Positions 7,909-19,316 of a stretch of DNA of 64,000 nt are shown piece by piece; the stretch's first letter is position 1; each line of letters starts with the position of its first letter. The DNA is taken from positions 1,178,001 through 1,242,000 of the forward strand of contig CAWDZA010000015.1 in NCBI GenBank assembly GCA_963806635.1. Reading direction: 5' to 3'. This stretch comes from CAVVEQ01 sp963806635 (GTDB lineage: Bacteria > Chloroflexota > Anaerolineae > Anaerolineales > Anaerolineaceae). The position numbers and the translations under genes were made by a program. The notes under the pieces are model-generated. The model was not told the origin of the DNA. It did no database searches and was given only the letters and a program-made list of their open reading frames with translations.

Positions 7909-9038
7909 ACACCCCCGTTGTGCCAATTGTTGCCCACCCTGAAGCCATTCGGCTCTCCAAAGTGATTAAAAAATTTAAGAATACCGCTGGAGAGGTTACT
8001 GTCCTTAAAGGCATCGACTTGAACCTGATCCAGGGCGAGTTTGTAGCAATCGTTGGGAAATCCGGTTCGGGTAAATCCACGCTGCTCAACATGATCACCG
8101 GGATTGATCATCCCAGCTCCGGAGATGTGCTGGTGAATGGGGAGGAAATTTACCGGATGAATGAAAGTGAGCGTGCCTTATGGCGCGGCAGAACCCTGGG
8201 TATAGTCTTTCAGTTTTTTCAACTGCTGCCCATGCTTACCCTGTTGGAAAACGTCATGCTGCCCATGGATTATGTGAACAATTACGATTTCGACCAGCGG
8301 CCTGTACGTGCCATGAAACTGCTCAAGATGGTCGGGCTTCAGGAGTTTGCCAACAAACTTCCTGCGGCGGTTTCCACAGGGCAGCAACAAAGCGCTGCCA
8401 TCGCCCGGGCGTTGGCAAATGATCCTCCCATTCTCGTAGCTGATGAACCCACCGGCAACCTCGATTCTCGATCGGCAGATGCCATCATCTCCCTTTTTGA
8501 CCAGCTCGTGCGGGATGGCAAAACCATTGCCATGGTCACCCACGACCCCTCGCTCACCGAACGTACCTCCCGCACCATCATCATCTCCGATGGCGAACTC
8601 ATAAACGAGACGGTTGCCTGTTCGCTTTCCCTGCTTTCTCACCATCAGATGATGGAGGTCACCCGCCAAATTCAGCATAAAAGCTATGACCCCGGTGACG
8701 TGATCATTCATGAAGGTGAGCATGTGGAGTCCTTTTTTATGATCGAAGAGGGTCAGGTGGAGATCTGCCTGCAAGGAACAGCTCCCCGGCAGGTGCTCCT
8801 GGCAAAGCTGAATAAGGGTGAATTCTTCGGAGAAGTGGAACTGATGAAAGGCGGGAAATCGATCGCCACAGTTAGCGCTTCTTCGAAAGGCGGGGTTCGG
8901 TTGGCTGCGCTTCCCCGGACAGAATTTATGGAAGCCATGAAGGGGTCTCCTCTCACCGAGGATGCACTTTCGCGGCTGGTGCAAGCCCGGTTGGAGGAAA
9001 ACCGAACTTCCGTTCGGCACCTGCGGAGGAGTGCTTAA
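7905..9038 (+). CDS. ABC ATPase fused to a cyclic-nucleotide-binding-like domain
   Basis: This 377-residue two-domain protein has a MacB/LolD-type ATPase (about residues 10-235) with intact Walker A GKSGSGKST, Walker B ILVADEPTGNLD and switch His in MVTHDPS. Its signature is altered: VSTGQQQSAAIARAL, where the partner has ISGGQQQRVAIARAL. From about residue 245 follows a cNMP-binding beta-barrel, with DPGDVIIHEGEHVESFFMIE and GEFFGEVELMKGGKSIATV. The Arg normally found in the phosphate-binding cassette is replaced by Ser, so cAMP or cGMP binding is doubtful. The fusion suggests an ATPase gated by a ligand or by protein contact. The pairing with a canonical ATPase suggests a heterodimer with one reduced site. 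Confidence 0.85.
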   Translation: MNTPVVPIVAHPEAIRLSKVIKKFKNTAGEVTVLKGIDLNLIQGEFVAIVGKSGSGKSTLLNMITGIDHPSSGDVLVNGEEIYRMNESERALWRGRTLGIVFQFFQLLPMLTLLENVMLPMDYVNNYDFDQRPVRAMKLLKMVGLQEFANKLPAAVSTGQQQSAAIARALANDPPILVADEPTGNLDSRSADAIISLFDQLVRDGKTIAMVTHDPSLTERTSRTIIISDGELINETVACSLSLLSHHQMMEVTRQIQHKSYDPGDVIIHEGEHVESFFMIEEGQVEICLQGTAPRQVLLAKLNKGEFFGEVELMKGGKSIATVSASSKGGVRLAALPRTEFMEAMKGSPLTEDALSRLVQARLEENRTSVRHLRRSA

Positions 9039-11481
9039 GTGGCAACCCTGCGTCCTCGATGGCGGAAGGTCCTTCACGACCTGGTGGATAGCAAATCCCG
9101 AACTGCGTTGGTGGTGGGATCCATCATCGTGGGGGTGTTTTCCATCGGGGTAATCACCGGTGCTTATTTCATCATCTCTCATGATATGAGCGCCAGTTAC
9201 GCTGCAGGCTATCCGGCCAATATTGAGGTTCGCGGAGAGTCTTTCAACGAGGACCAGGTCACCATGGTGAAAGACATGTCTGCCATCAAAGAAGCCGAAG
9301 GCAGACGAGTAACCTCCACCCAGTTCCGCGTGCCGGGAATGGTCCGCTGGACCAACCTCAACCTGATCGCGATTAAGGATTATAAAAAATCCAGGATAAA
9401 TCAGCTTACCCTTATTGAGGGAACAAACCAGCCCAACAAAAAGGAGATTCTCCTGGAACGGAAAGCCGCCAGTGACCTCGGGGTGACCTTGGGTGACTCT
9501 CTGGAAGTCCTGCTCAACGACGGGACGATAAAAACCCTCTTAATCACAGGCATCGTTCAGGATCCTGCCACCGGAGCGGGTGATTTCCTGGCATCCAACC
9601 TGGCGTACATCACCACCAATACGCTCAATTTCCTGAACGAACCCGAGGAATTCAACCGGATCTACGCCACAGTCGAGAAGCAGGAAAATGACCGGGTTTA
9701 TCTCCGCCAAATCACGGCTGATATTAAGGATAATCTGGTGAAGAGCGGTGCTGTCATCCTGCGCACGCGGATTGGGCTCACCAATGAACATCCGCTCGCT
9801 TCCACGGTGCAAGCGATCCTGGGAATATTGCTGGCCCTTGGGATCCTCATCCTCTTCCTTAGTAGTTCGCTCATTGCCAACACCCTGAATGCACTGATCA
9901 ATCAACACATGCGCCATATCGGTGTGATGAAATTGATCGGCGGTAGAAGAACCCAGATCATCGAAATGTATTTTGCCCTGATTCTGGCTTTCAGCCTGAT
10001 CGCTCTGGTAATTGCAGTCCCGTTGGGAGGCCAGGGGGCGTATATGCTCTCGGAATTCATTGCCAAAAGCATCAATTTCAGTCTGTTGGGGTATCGCATC
10101 ATTCCCAGCGCGTTGATGATCCAAATTCTTGTAGGGTTGGCAATTCCGCTGCTTTCGGGGTTGGTACCCATCCTGAACGGCTCGCGTACCACCGTGCTGA
10201 ATGCACTAACCGGTGGAATTACGGGCAGCACCGGAAAAGTTCGCCATAAAGACGAAGGCAACATTTCGCCATGGGAGAAATTCCAGATCAGAACCACAAC
10301 ATGGCTGGGCAGGAGAGGGTTTCATATCCCCCGCCCGCTGCTCATTTCCCTCCGAAACACATTCCGCCGTAAAGGCCGTTTACTGCTCACCCTTTTCACC
10401 CTCTCCATGGGCGGAGCGATTTTTATCGCGGTTTTCAATGTGCGTATTACATTGAATGACTATATCGATCAAATCGGGCATTATTTTCTCGCCGACGTGA
10501 CCCTGGATTTTGAACGTCCGTACACCCTAGATCGGGTACAGAACACAGCCATGCAGCTGCCCGGGATTGTGTCAATTGAGGGCTGGGCGTATTCTGCCGC
10601 CGAGATCCTCCGTCCGGATGGCACTGTCGCCGATAACCTGACACTGCTCGCCCCGCCTGCCGAAAGCAAGCTTGTGGATCCGCAACTCATTTCAGGGCGT
10701 TGGCTGCAGCCCGGGGATGAAAAAGTGGTCACGCTTTCCGATCGCATTCTGCAAACTTACCCGGATATCAAACCCGGAGATGCGGTTACACTGAAGATCA
10801 ACGGCGAGGAAGATCTTTGGAAAGTGGCTGGGATTTTCCAGTTTGTCAACCAGGAAGGCATCATCGGGTACGCAAATTACGAATATCTATCCAAATTCAT
10901 TCATTTTCCAAATAAATCATTTTCCTACCGAATTGTCACAGATCAACACACAGCCTGCATCCCAGGAGGCGATGGCCGATACCATTGATCAATATTTTCG
11001 GGATAAGGGGTATAAAGTCAACAACACCCAGACCGGACGCAGCACCCTCAAGAAAGCCTCGGAAAGCCTGGGCATATTGGTCACCTTCCTTATGATCATG
11101 GCGTTGCTGACTGCACTGGTCGGCAGTATCGGTCTTACTGGCACGATGGGTATGAACGTCCTCGAACGCACCCGGGAGATTGGTATTATGCGCTCCATCG
11201 GCGCGGTGGATAAAATAATAATGCGCACAGTGATCGCCGAGGGAGTATTGATCGGGATGATCTCCTGGGGGATCGGCGCAATCCTTTCAATTCCCTTTTC
11301 CTACGCGCTCTCCGCCATCGTAAGCGATGCTGTATTTAAATTTCAAATCCCGGTGAAGTTCACCCTGGAAGGCTATATCATTTGGCTGCTGATCGTTCTG
11401 GTATTAGCAGCGGTCGCCAGTATTCTACCCGCCCGTAATGCCGCCCGTTTGACCATCCGCGAAGTGCTTGCGTACGAATAA
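9039..11481 (+). CDS. FtsX/MacB-like ABC permease, interrupted by one frameshift near 10.94 kb
   Basis: Starting at GTG 9039, the first frame runs 649 residues to 10988. The protein continues in the next frame from about 10,940 to 11481. Joined, this gives about 813 residues, a normal size for a double-FtsX permease. The N-terminal helix (VVGSIIVGVFSIGVITGAYF) is followed by a periplasmic-type domain, then core helices (ALGILILFLSSSLIANTLNA), a second extracellular domain, and a terminal FtsX block (LERTREIGIMRSIGAVDKII). The break lies between RIVTDQHT and ASQEAMADTID. Both halves are well conserved, so a one-base sequence error is more likely than decay. It is the only permease for the two preceding ATPases. 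Confidence 0.82.
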
Positions 11482-11517
11482 AAATAATGGCTGGTTTTTC
11501 GAAACCAGCCATTATTT
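11482..11517. terminator. Bidirectional terminator between convergent genes
   Basis: Perfect 16-bp inverted repeat (arms 11482-11497 and 11502-11517, loop TTCG). The arms end in A-rich/T-rich runs, so it can stop transcription from the permease (plus) and the MFS gene (minus). Confidence 0.88.
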
Positions 11518-11532
11518 GTAGTTGGAAGTGTT

Positions 11533-12850
11533 TCAGGCTGCAGTTGCTACTGTCTTCAATTCGCGCTCATCCGCTTCTGCCACGCGGATACCCTCCTCCA
11601 GATTCACCTTCGTAAGAATGTAGATACCCACACCGAAGAAAATGATCAGGGAAACGATGCTCAAGCGGCTGTGACCCATCGCCGTGGAGACCACCGCAAA
11701 GAGAAACGGTCCCAGGATGGAAGCGAATTTCTCGAAAACACTGAAAAATCCGTAGAATTCGGCAGACTTGCTTTTCGGGATCATCTTGCCGATCATGGAG
11801 CGGCTGAGCGCCTGGCTGCCACCCTGGACCGTGGCTACCAAGAATCCCAAGCACCCAGAATTGCCATTCCTGGTACATGAAGTAATCCAAGTACGGAGAT
11901 TACCCGTATAAACACATAACGTGATGATGATCGAACGGATCGTGCCGAGACGTTTTCGCCAGCCAACCGAAAAGGAACGCAAAAGGCGCGGCCACGAATT
12001 GGACCATCAGCAGGGTACCGATCAAGGTGATCTGGCTGAATCCAAGTTCGTTTCCGTAGGCCGTGGCCATGACAATGATCGTGCCGATCCCGTTGGCATA
12101 CACCCAAAATGCCAGCATGCCCAGGGAGAGATCGCGGTAATGGCGGATATCCCGGAAGGTTTGTCCCAGGCGGCTGAAACTGGCAGTGAGCGGCTTCATG
12201 TTTTCCTCGCCAACTTCGATCCTGCGCGGAGGTTCCTTCACATGGCGGAGAAGCGGCAGAGTAAATATGAACCACCAGATGGACACGGTAACAAAGCACA
12301 GCCGGGTCATCAAAGCTTTATCAAGCCCCAGGGTCGCCGGCAGCACCATGATCATGGCGAGGTTAATGGCCAGCAGTAACCCGCCGCCGATATAGCCCAT
12401 GGCATACCCGCGGGAGGATACCTGGTCGATCTCATCCGGGCGGGCAACATGCGGCAGCAAACCGTCGTAGTAGACCAGGCTGCCCGCAAATCCTATTTGA
12501 CCGAAAATGAAAAGCAGCGAAGCCAGCATCCAGTCACCAGTTTGAACGAAATAGAGCAGGGCAGTTGCAGTCACGCCAATGGCCATAAAGACGGTGAGAA
12601 ACCGCTTTTTGGAGCCAGTGAAATCCGCCACCGCGCCGAGGACCGGGCTGATGATGGCTGCGACCAATGCAGAAATGGAAGAGGTGAACCCCCAATAGGC
12701 TGTGGCGATGTTGGGCGCCAGGCCGGCTGCGGCTACCGAAGTGTAATAGACAGGCAGAACCGCCGCCATGATGGTAGTCACAAAGGCGGAGTTCGCCCAA
12801 TCGTACATCGTCCAGGCCCAGATAGCTTTTTTGTGCTGTTTCTCTTCCAT
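11533..12850 (-). pseudogene. UMF1/Atg22-type MFS transporter with three frameshifts
   Basis: Reading on the minus strand from ATG 12850, the protein starts EEKQHKKAIWAWTMYDWANS, the hallmark of UMF1 (Atg22-like) major facilitator proteins. It continues for about 300 residues with helices 1-8. Near 11.95 kb the frame shifts to WRKRLGTIRSIIITLCVYTG, then near 11.89 kb to MYQEWQFWVLGIL, then near 11.84 kb back to VQGGSQALSRSMIGKMIPKS, ending at 11533. Joined length is about 435 residues, normal for the family. Conserved residues persist through all pieces, so the indels are probably sequence errors clustered in about 120 bp. The substrate is unknown; fungal relatives act in amino-acid efflux. 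Confidence 0.8.
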
Positions 12851-13091
12851 TTCAGTTCCTCCCGATGATGAAAAATCCTTGGTAATTATACAGATTTATT
12901 CCAAACAAACCCAAAATTATCCTTTAATTAGAAAAATTCCAACTATTTGGTTATCGATTCTGTAAAGGAAAACTGTAATAATTTAATATATAATTAATCT
13001 GAAACCTGAACCAGGCGGGGTATTTTATTTAATCCTCAATCTTGGTTTAGCAAAAATATTGGCAAAAAAAGGACAAAGGGGTTTTTATAGT

Positions 13092-16000
13092 ATGAAACGA
13101 ATCACACGGCTGGTGCTGCTCACTTCCATATTATTTAGTGCGGTTTTCCTCCAACCGCCACAGGTGGTGCGTGCAGCGAGTTTCCCCGCCCAGATGAACA
13201 AGAGCTTTACCCCGATTTCTATTGTTGCTGGCAGCATATCTGTGTTGAGTGTGACCATTTATAACCCAAACTCATTTCCACTGACATCCGCCCACTACCA
13301 CGATTTTTTCCCTGCTGGAATCTATGTTTCCTCCCCAGTGACTGTTACCAATAACTGCGGTGGGACTATCACGAATGCTGCCAACGCGGCTCTTACGGCT
13401 GGTGACACTTCATTTCAACTGAATGGCGGCACGGTGCCACCACAAAGCGGTGGGAATCCCGGGGAGTGCACGGTTACCGTCGCCGTCACATCCATCACTC
13501 CTGGGAACCTCATCAATACCATCCCGGCACAAGAGTTATATGCAGAAGGATTGGATGGGGGGGTTCCAGTAGATCCAAGCGAACTTTCTAACACAACCCC
13601 GGCAAGTGCCACGCTACAGGTTGCACCAGTCCTTGCTCCATCTTTAAGCAAGAATTTTAATCCTGTTACAGTATGGGTCGGTCAATCCAGCCAGCTTGAG
13701 ATCAATATCACAAATAATGATCCGATCACAACGTTAACAGAGACAACCCTGACTGATTCTTTCCCGCCCACATTTTCGATTTCTGCCCCCCTCACCTCGT
13801 CCCTACTGAATTGTGGTCCTTCTGCCACCCTCACAGGACCTGGTGGGGTACCCCTGGCGGTCGGGCAATCATCCGTTACATTGAATAATGCCTCAATTGC
13901 ACCATTAGCGACCTGCAGGATTAGAGTCCGGATTGTTTCCCCGGTTTCTGAGGTTTATCGGAATTCCATCCCTCCTGGCCCATTGGGGGTGGGTTCGATC
14001 AGCACCCGGCAGGGGGTGACGAACGCAGCCGAGGCATATGCTGATATTTATGTTCAGGATGTAGGCATATCAAAAACATTCCTCCCTACAACCATCCAGC
14101 AGACGGATTCAAGCCTGCTTTCCATAAACATTCAGAACCCCACCGGGAGTGCTTACACCGGGATAGGTTTGGATGATGTTCTCCCAAACAACCTTACCTA
14201 CGTTCCTGGAACTGAGGGCACCAACAACTGTGGTCCCGGAACTGCGACATTATCCGGCGCACCTATAAACACGCTCTCCCTGGCAAATGCCACGATCCCT
14301 GCGGGATCAATCATCAACCCCGGGGTCTGCACTTTTTTCGCTAGGGTGACCGGATCGATTAATGGAACGTATACAAATAGAATTCTTGCCAGAACGATGA
14401 CAGGACCGGTTACCAATGTCCGGGAAGCAACTGCCCCTCTTACTGTTCAAACCCGCGTAATTGGTTTGTCGAAAACATTTTCACCTGCAAGCATAAACCC
14501 TGGCGGCACTAGCAACCTGACGATTGTGCTCCAAAACGGTACCAGTTCAGCCTATACTGGGGTCGGATTGTTGGATACCTTACCCGTAGGGTTAACATTT
14601 GTGTTTGGATCCGCTGCGGTTTCGGCTACCTGTGCACCCGCTACTGTATCCATTAATCCCGCGCTAACCCAACTTACGCTTTCTAATGCGACCATTCCTG
14701 CAGGTGTTGTTGTTCCACCCGGTACGACCATCACCCCTGGCACATGCACCATAACAGCGCAGGTCACATCGTCTACTGTTGGCTCATACACGAACAATAT
14801 TCCACCAGGTTCTGTCACCGGTATTCCGGGTATTAGTAATGGAAATACAAACTCTAACCAAATTACGGTAAGTGATACGATCCCGGTTGGTTTAACTAAA
14901 TCATTCCAGACTAATCCAATCGGGGTGGGGGGTAATACCCGTTTACGGCTGGCCATTACCGCCCCGGCTGATATTCCCCTGACGAGTTTTTCAATCACGG
15001 ATACTCTTCCGCCAGGAATGACGGTCAGTAATTCTACAGGTCCAAATTTTTCCGCCGGTTGCGGTCCGGCATCCAACCGTACTCTCACGGCGCCGTCAGG
15101 AGCTACAACGATCAACCTGCTTCTGAATACCTTTGCAGCGGGGGCAACGTGTACTCTAGATGTCTGGGTAACCAGCAGCACTCCGGGGCTATCGGTAAAC
15201 ACAGTTAGACCCGGTGATATCACCAATGGTCAGAACCGCACTACCACCGGGGATCGCTCCGCAAATCTGACGGTAACATCCTTTTCCATGAGCAAGGTTT
15301 TCTTTCCCCCATCCGTCAATCCAAACGGTCTTTCCACCCTTACGATCACCCTCAGGAATAACAGTCCGATCCCCCTGGTAAATGTCTCGCTTACCGATAA
15401 TCTTCCGGGTAACACGACCAACGGGGTGGTTGTGGCAAATCCCTCTGCAGCGTTCACTGACTGTCCAAGCGGGAGCGTTACTGCCAACCCGGGGTCACAA
15501 ACCATCACCCTGATTAATGGCGCGATCCCGGCTCAGATTGGAGCTACTCCCGGAGCATGTACTATAGTAGTTAATGTTCAGGGGAGGGGAGTTGCAACTA
15601 CTTATACAAACACAATTCCAATAAACAACGCGATCGCTACGATTCAAGGGTCTGCTACGACTATTCGGCCGATTGCTGCGGCTTCTTCGAACCTTACCGT
15701 TGCTCCCCTGACTATTGGGGTAGTGAAGGGTTTCAATCCGTTGACCGTATTCGGTGGATCCACGTCTGTTCTCAGTGTGGAATTGATCAATCCGAACAAT
15801 TCTGCATTAACACAGATAAGTTTTACAGATAATATGCCCGCAGGTATGATCATTGCTGATATCCCCAATTTTAATCCTGGGTCATGTGGACCTCCCGGTT
15901 CTCTCACAGGTACTCCCGGAACCTCCATATTTACCTTCAGCGGAGGGAGCCTGGCGGCATCGTCACGCTGTACGATGACCTTAAATGTAACCCACACTGT

Positions 16001-16745
16001 TAATGGCAACCTTACGAATACTATTTACGCTGGAGATGTAACTACTTTCAATGGAGCAACGAATCCAGATGACGCATCGGCGACACTGACTAACCTTCCC
16101 GGTGCCAGTGTCAGCAAATTTTTTGCTCCCAACCCGGTTTACGTGGGGGAATATTCGCTCCTTACGATCACCATCAGGAATATTGGCAATATAGCAATAA
16201 CCGGGATGGGTCTGATCGATAATTTACCAGGCACTTTACCCGCAGGATTGGCAATCGCGGGTGGGTCTGCGCCTGCGCCGGTAAATAACTGTGGGGGTTC
16301 GCTTACCGCAATCCCTGGTACCCAACTGATACAGCTTCAAGGGGGAAGCTTGGCAGGTGATGCTTCCTGTACTCTAATTGTGCCCACAACAAGCACAATT
16401 CCAGGTGATTATCAAAACATTATCCCTGATGGAAGGCTTACAAATGATCAAGGTGCCACAAATCGGGACCCTGCTGAAGACACATTAACCGTTTTGGCCC
16501 TCGCCTCCCTCGGCGACTTCGTCTGGAATGACCTCAACGCCAACGGCATCCAGGATTCCGGCGAACCCGGCATCAACGGCGTCACCGTCGAACTCTTCAA
16601 CGGCTCCGGCGTCTCCCAGGGCACCACCACCACCGCCGGGGGCGGCCTCTATTCATTCACCAACCTCATCCCCGGCGATTACTACCTCGTCTTTACCGCC
16701 CCCGTCAGGCTATTCCTTCTCCCCCGCCGATCAGGGCGCCAATGA
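13092..16745 (+). CDS. Giant surface protein, N-terminal DUF11-repeat part
   Basis: ATG 13092 opens a signal peptide (KRITRLVLLTSILFSAVFLQ, cleavage after VRA). Eight units of about 130-150 residues follow. Each starts like LSKTFSPASINPGGTSNLTI and contains an LxDxLPxGL-type turn, a conserved NCG/SCGP cysteine and a GxCTI/CTV cysteine. These are DUF11-like Ig-fold modules of stalk-forming surface proteins. From about 16,500 the frame enters the SdrD-B array and closes at 16745 through a frameshift. I infer that this is the N-terminal half of one gene running to 20240. An upstream TTG (13059) is possible but would precede the signal peptide. There is no neighbouring operon partner. Confidence 0.85.
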   Translation: MKRITRLVLLTSILFSAVFLQPPQVVRAASFPAQMNKSFTPISIVAGSISVLSVTIYNPNSFPLTSAHYHDFFPAGIYVSSPVTVTNNCGGTITNAANAALTAGDTSFQLNGGTVPPQSGGNPGECTVTVAVTSITPGNLINTIPAQELYAEGLDGGVPVDPSELSNTTPASATLQVAPVLAPSLSKNFNPVTVWVGQSSQLEINITNNDPITTLTETTLTDSFPPTFSISAPLTSSLLNCGPSATLTGPGGVPLAVGQSSVTLNNASIAPLATCRIRVRIVSPVSEVYRNSIPPGPLGVGSISTRQGVTNAAEAYADIYVQDVGISKTFLPTTIQQTDSSLLSINIQNPTGSAYTGIGLDDVLPNNLTYVPGTEGTNNCGPGTATLSGAPINTLSLANATIPAGSIINPGVCTFFARVTGSINGTYTNRILARTMTGPVTNVREATAPLTVQTRVIGLSKTFSPASINPGGTSNLTIVLQNGTSSAYTGVGLLDTLPVGLTFVFGSAAVSATCAPATVSINPALTQLTLSNATIPAGVVVPPGTTITPGTCTITAQVTSSTVGSYTNNIPPGSVTGIPGISNGNTNSNQITVSDTIPVGLTKSFQTNPIGVGGNTRLRLAITAPADIPLTSFSITDTLPPGMTVSNSTGPNFSAGCGPASNRTLTAPSGATTINLLLNTFAAGATCTLDVWVTSSTPGLSVNTVRPGDITNGQNRTTTGDRSANLTVTSFSMSKVFFPPSVNPNGLSTLTITLRNNSPIPLVNVSLTDNLPGNTTNGVVVANPSAAFTDCPSGSVTANPGSQTITLINGAIPAQIGATPGACTIVVNVQGRGVATTYTNTIPINNAIATIQGSATTIRPIAAASSNLTVAPLTIGVVKGFNPLTVFGGSTSVLSVELINPNNSALTQISFTDNMPAGMIIADIPNFNPGSCGPPGSLTGTPGTSIFTFSGGSLAASSRCTMTLNVTHTVNGNLTNTIYAGDVTTFNGATNPDDASATLTNLPGASVSKFFAPNPVYVGEYSLLTITIRNIGNIAITGMGLIDNLPGTLPAGLAIAGGSAPAPVNNCGGSLTAIPGTQLIQLQGGSLAGDASCTLIVPTTSTIPGDYQNIIPDGRLTNDQGATNRDPAEDTLTVLALASLGDFVWNDLNANGIQDSGEPGINGVTVELFNGSGVSQGTTTTAGGGLYSFTNLIPGDYYLVFTAPVRLFLLPRRSGRQ

Positions 16746-18940
16746 CGCCATCGACTCGGATGCCAACCCCGCCACCGGCAACACCGCCACCACCACCCTC
16801 GTCTCCGGCGAGAATGACATCACCTGGGACGCAGGCCTCTATCAGACCGCCTCCCTCGGCGACTTCGTCTGGAATGACCTCAACGCCAACGGCATCCAGG
16901 ATTCCGGCGAGCCCGGCATCAACGGCGTCACCGTGGAACTCTTCAACGGCTCCGGCGTCTCCCAGGGCTCCACCACCACCGCCGGGGGCGGCCTCTACTT
17001 CATTCACCAACCTCATCCCCGGCGATTACTACCTCGTCTTCACCGCCCCCGTCAGGCTATTCCTTCTCCCCCGCCGATCAGGGCGCCAATGACGCCCTCG
17101 ACTCGGACGCCAACCCCGCCACCGGTCAAACCGCCACCACCACCCTCGTCTCCGGCGAGAATGACATCACCTGGGACGCAGGCCTCTATCAGACCGCCTC
17201 CCTCGGCGACTTCGTCTGGAATGACCTCAATGCCAACGGCATCCAGGATGCCGGCGAGCCCGGCATCAACGGCGTCACCGTCGAACTCTTCAACGGCTCC
17301 GGCGTCTCCCAGGGCACCACCACCACCGCCGGCGGCGGCCTCTATTCATTCACCAACCTCATCCCCGGTGATTACTACCTCGTCTTCACCGCCCCGTCCG
17401 GTTACACCTTCTCCCCCGCCGATCAGGGCGCCAATGACGCCATCGACTCGGACGCCAACCCCGCCACCGGCACACCGCCACCACCACCCTCGTCTCCGGC
17501 GAGAATGACACCTACCTGGGATGCCGGTCTCTATCAGACCGCCTCCCTCGGCGACTTCGTCTGGAATGACCTCAACGCCAACGGCATCCAGGAGGCCGGC
17601 GAGCCCGGCATCAACGGCGTCACCGTCGAACTCTTCAACGGCTCCGGCGTCTCCCAGGGCACCACCACCACCGCCGGCGGCGGCCTCTATTCATTCACCG
17701 GCCTCATCCCCAGGTGATTACTACCTCGTCTTCACCGCCCCGGCCGGCTACACCTTCTCCCCCGCCGATCAGGGCGCCAATGACGCCATCGACTCGGACG
17801 CCAACCCCGCCACCGGCACCACCGCCACCACCACCCTCGTCTCCGGCGAGAATGACACCACCTGGGACGCCGGCCTCTATCAGACCGCCTCCCTCGGCGA
17901 CTTCGTCTGGAATGACCTCAACGCCAACGGCATCCAGGACGCCGGCGAGCCCGGCATCAACGGCGTCACCGTCGAACTCTTCAACGGCTCCGGCGTCTGC
18001 CCAGGGCACCACCACCACCGACGCCGGCGGCCTCTACTCCTTCACCGACCTCACCCCGGCGACCTACTACCGTCAGTCTTCACCGCCCCGGCCGGCTATT
18101 ACCTTCACCCCCGCCGATCAGGGCGCCAATGACGCCATCGACTCGGACGCCAATCCCGCCACCGGCATCACCGCCACCACCACCCTCGTCTCCGGCGAGA
18201 ATGACACCTACCTGGGACGCGGGCCTCTACTCGACTCGCCTCCCTCGGCGACTTCGTCTGGAATGACCTCAACGCCAACGGCATCCAGGACGCCGGCGAG
18301 CCCGGCATCAACGACGTCACCGTCCGAACTCTTCAACGGCTCCGGCGGCATCACCATCGCCACCACCACCACCGACCGCCAGCGGCCTCTACTCTTCACC
18401 GGCCTCACCCCGGCGACCTACTACCGTCCAGTTCGTCACCACCCCGGCGGCTATCTCCTTCAGCCCCGCCGATCAGGGCGCCAATGACGCCATCGACTCG
18501 GACGCCAACCCCGCCACCGGCATCACCGCCACCACCACCCTCGTCTCCGGCGAGAATGACACCACCTGGGACGCAGGCCTCTACTCAGACCGCCTCCCTC
18601 GGCGACTTCGTCTGGAATGACCTCAACGCCAACGGCATCCAGGACGCCGGCGAACCCGGCATCAACGGCGTCACCGTCGAACTCTTCAACGGCTTCCGGC
18701 GTCACCCAGGGCACCACCACCACCGACCGCCGGCGGCTTCTACTCATTCACCGGCCTCATCCCCGGTGACCTACTCCGTCAGTTCTTCACCGCCCCGGCG
18801 GCTATTCCTTCTCCCCCGCCGATCAGGGCGCCAATGACGCCATCGACTCGGACGCCAACCCCGCCACCGGCATCACCGCCACCACCACCCTCGTCTCCGG
18901 CGAGAATGACACCACCTGGGACGCCGGTCTCTATCAGCCG
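16503..18940 (+). repeat. Array of seven near-identical 345-bp SdrD-B-like repeats
   Basis: Repeat units start at 16503, 16849, 17196, 17541, 17887, 18238 and 18592. The nominal unit is 115 codons (345 bp); observed spacings are 345-354 bp because of small indels. Each encodes an SdrD-B domain, beginning ASLGDFVWNDLNANGIQD with GEPGINGVTVELFNG, then a TTTTxxGGLYSF turn and SPADQGANDAIDSDANP, an acidic calcium-site-like stretch. Copies are nearly identical at the DNA level and use almost only C-ending codons, unlike the more AT-rich DUF11 part upstream. This suggests recent expansion or gene conversion. Confidence 0.9.
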
Positions 18941-19316
18941 GAAATCAATGTAACCAAAGTGCTAAGTTCACGTTACCTTCACCAACCCGAATCTTGCCCG
19001 CATGACCTACACGATCACGATCGGTCCAAACGCCATACCACTTGACTGACATTCAAGCCGAGGACGATCTTGAGGCTGCATTCACCCCCAGACCTTCTCG
19101 GTCATCAGTCTGTAACCACCACAAACCTGACGGTGAATCCCTCGTACGATGGTTGACATACGGATACGAATCTACTGGCTGGTACGGATTCACTTGAATC
19201 GCTGGAGAATCAGGCATCATCACGCTAGTGGTGGATCTGACGCTAAACCCCAATGATCCGACGGCGACGTACACAAACACAGTGTCGCCAGTGGGCTACC
19301 ACCCACTGGGCCGCGG
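16746..19316 (+). pseudogene. Frameshifted middle of the giant surface protein
   Basis: Every SdrD-B unit can be read, but not in one frame: single-base gains or losses occur in most copies, for example where TAPSGYTFSP is expected but the frame breaks at about 16,706 and 17,055. The intact form is best seen around 17,200-17,470 and 17,720-17,990. After the last unit (from 18,940) broken DUF11-like sequence resumes. Fragments such as EINVTKVL, IQAEDDLEAAFTP and VDLTLNPNDPTATYTNT lie in different frames, interrupted by in-frame stops near 19,150-19,200. The simplest reading is one continuous coding region with many sequence errors in a GC-rich repeat. Confidence 0.75.

Noticed and set aside
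10900..11000. Programmed ribosomal frameshift in the FtsX-like permease
   Set aside because: No slippery heptamer with a downstream hairpin was found, and many other genes in the window have unrelated one-base breaks.
12851..13091. Riboswitch (for example cyclic-di-GMP) before the giant surface protein gene
   Set aside because: The 240-bp AT-rich gap has no GEMM-type core or stable long hairpin that I could recognise; only weak promoter-like sequence is visible.
16503..18940. Regular repeats considered as a CRISPR array
   Set aside because: Units are 345 bp, encode an SdrD-B protein domain throughout, and have no spacer structure or cas genes.
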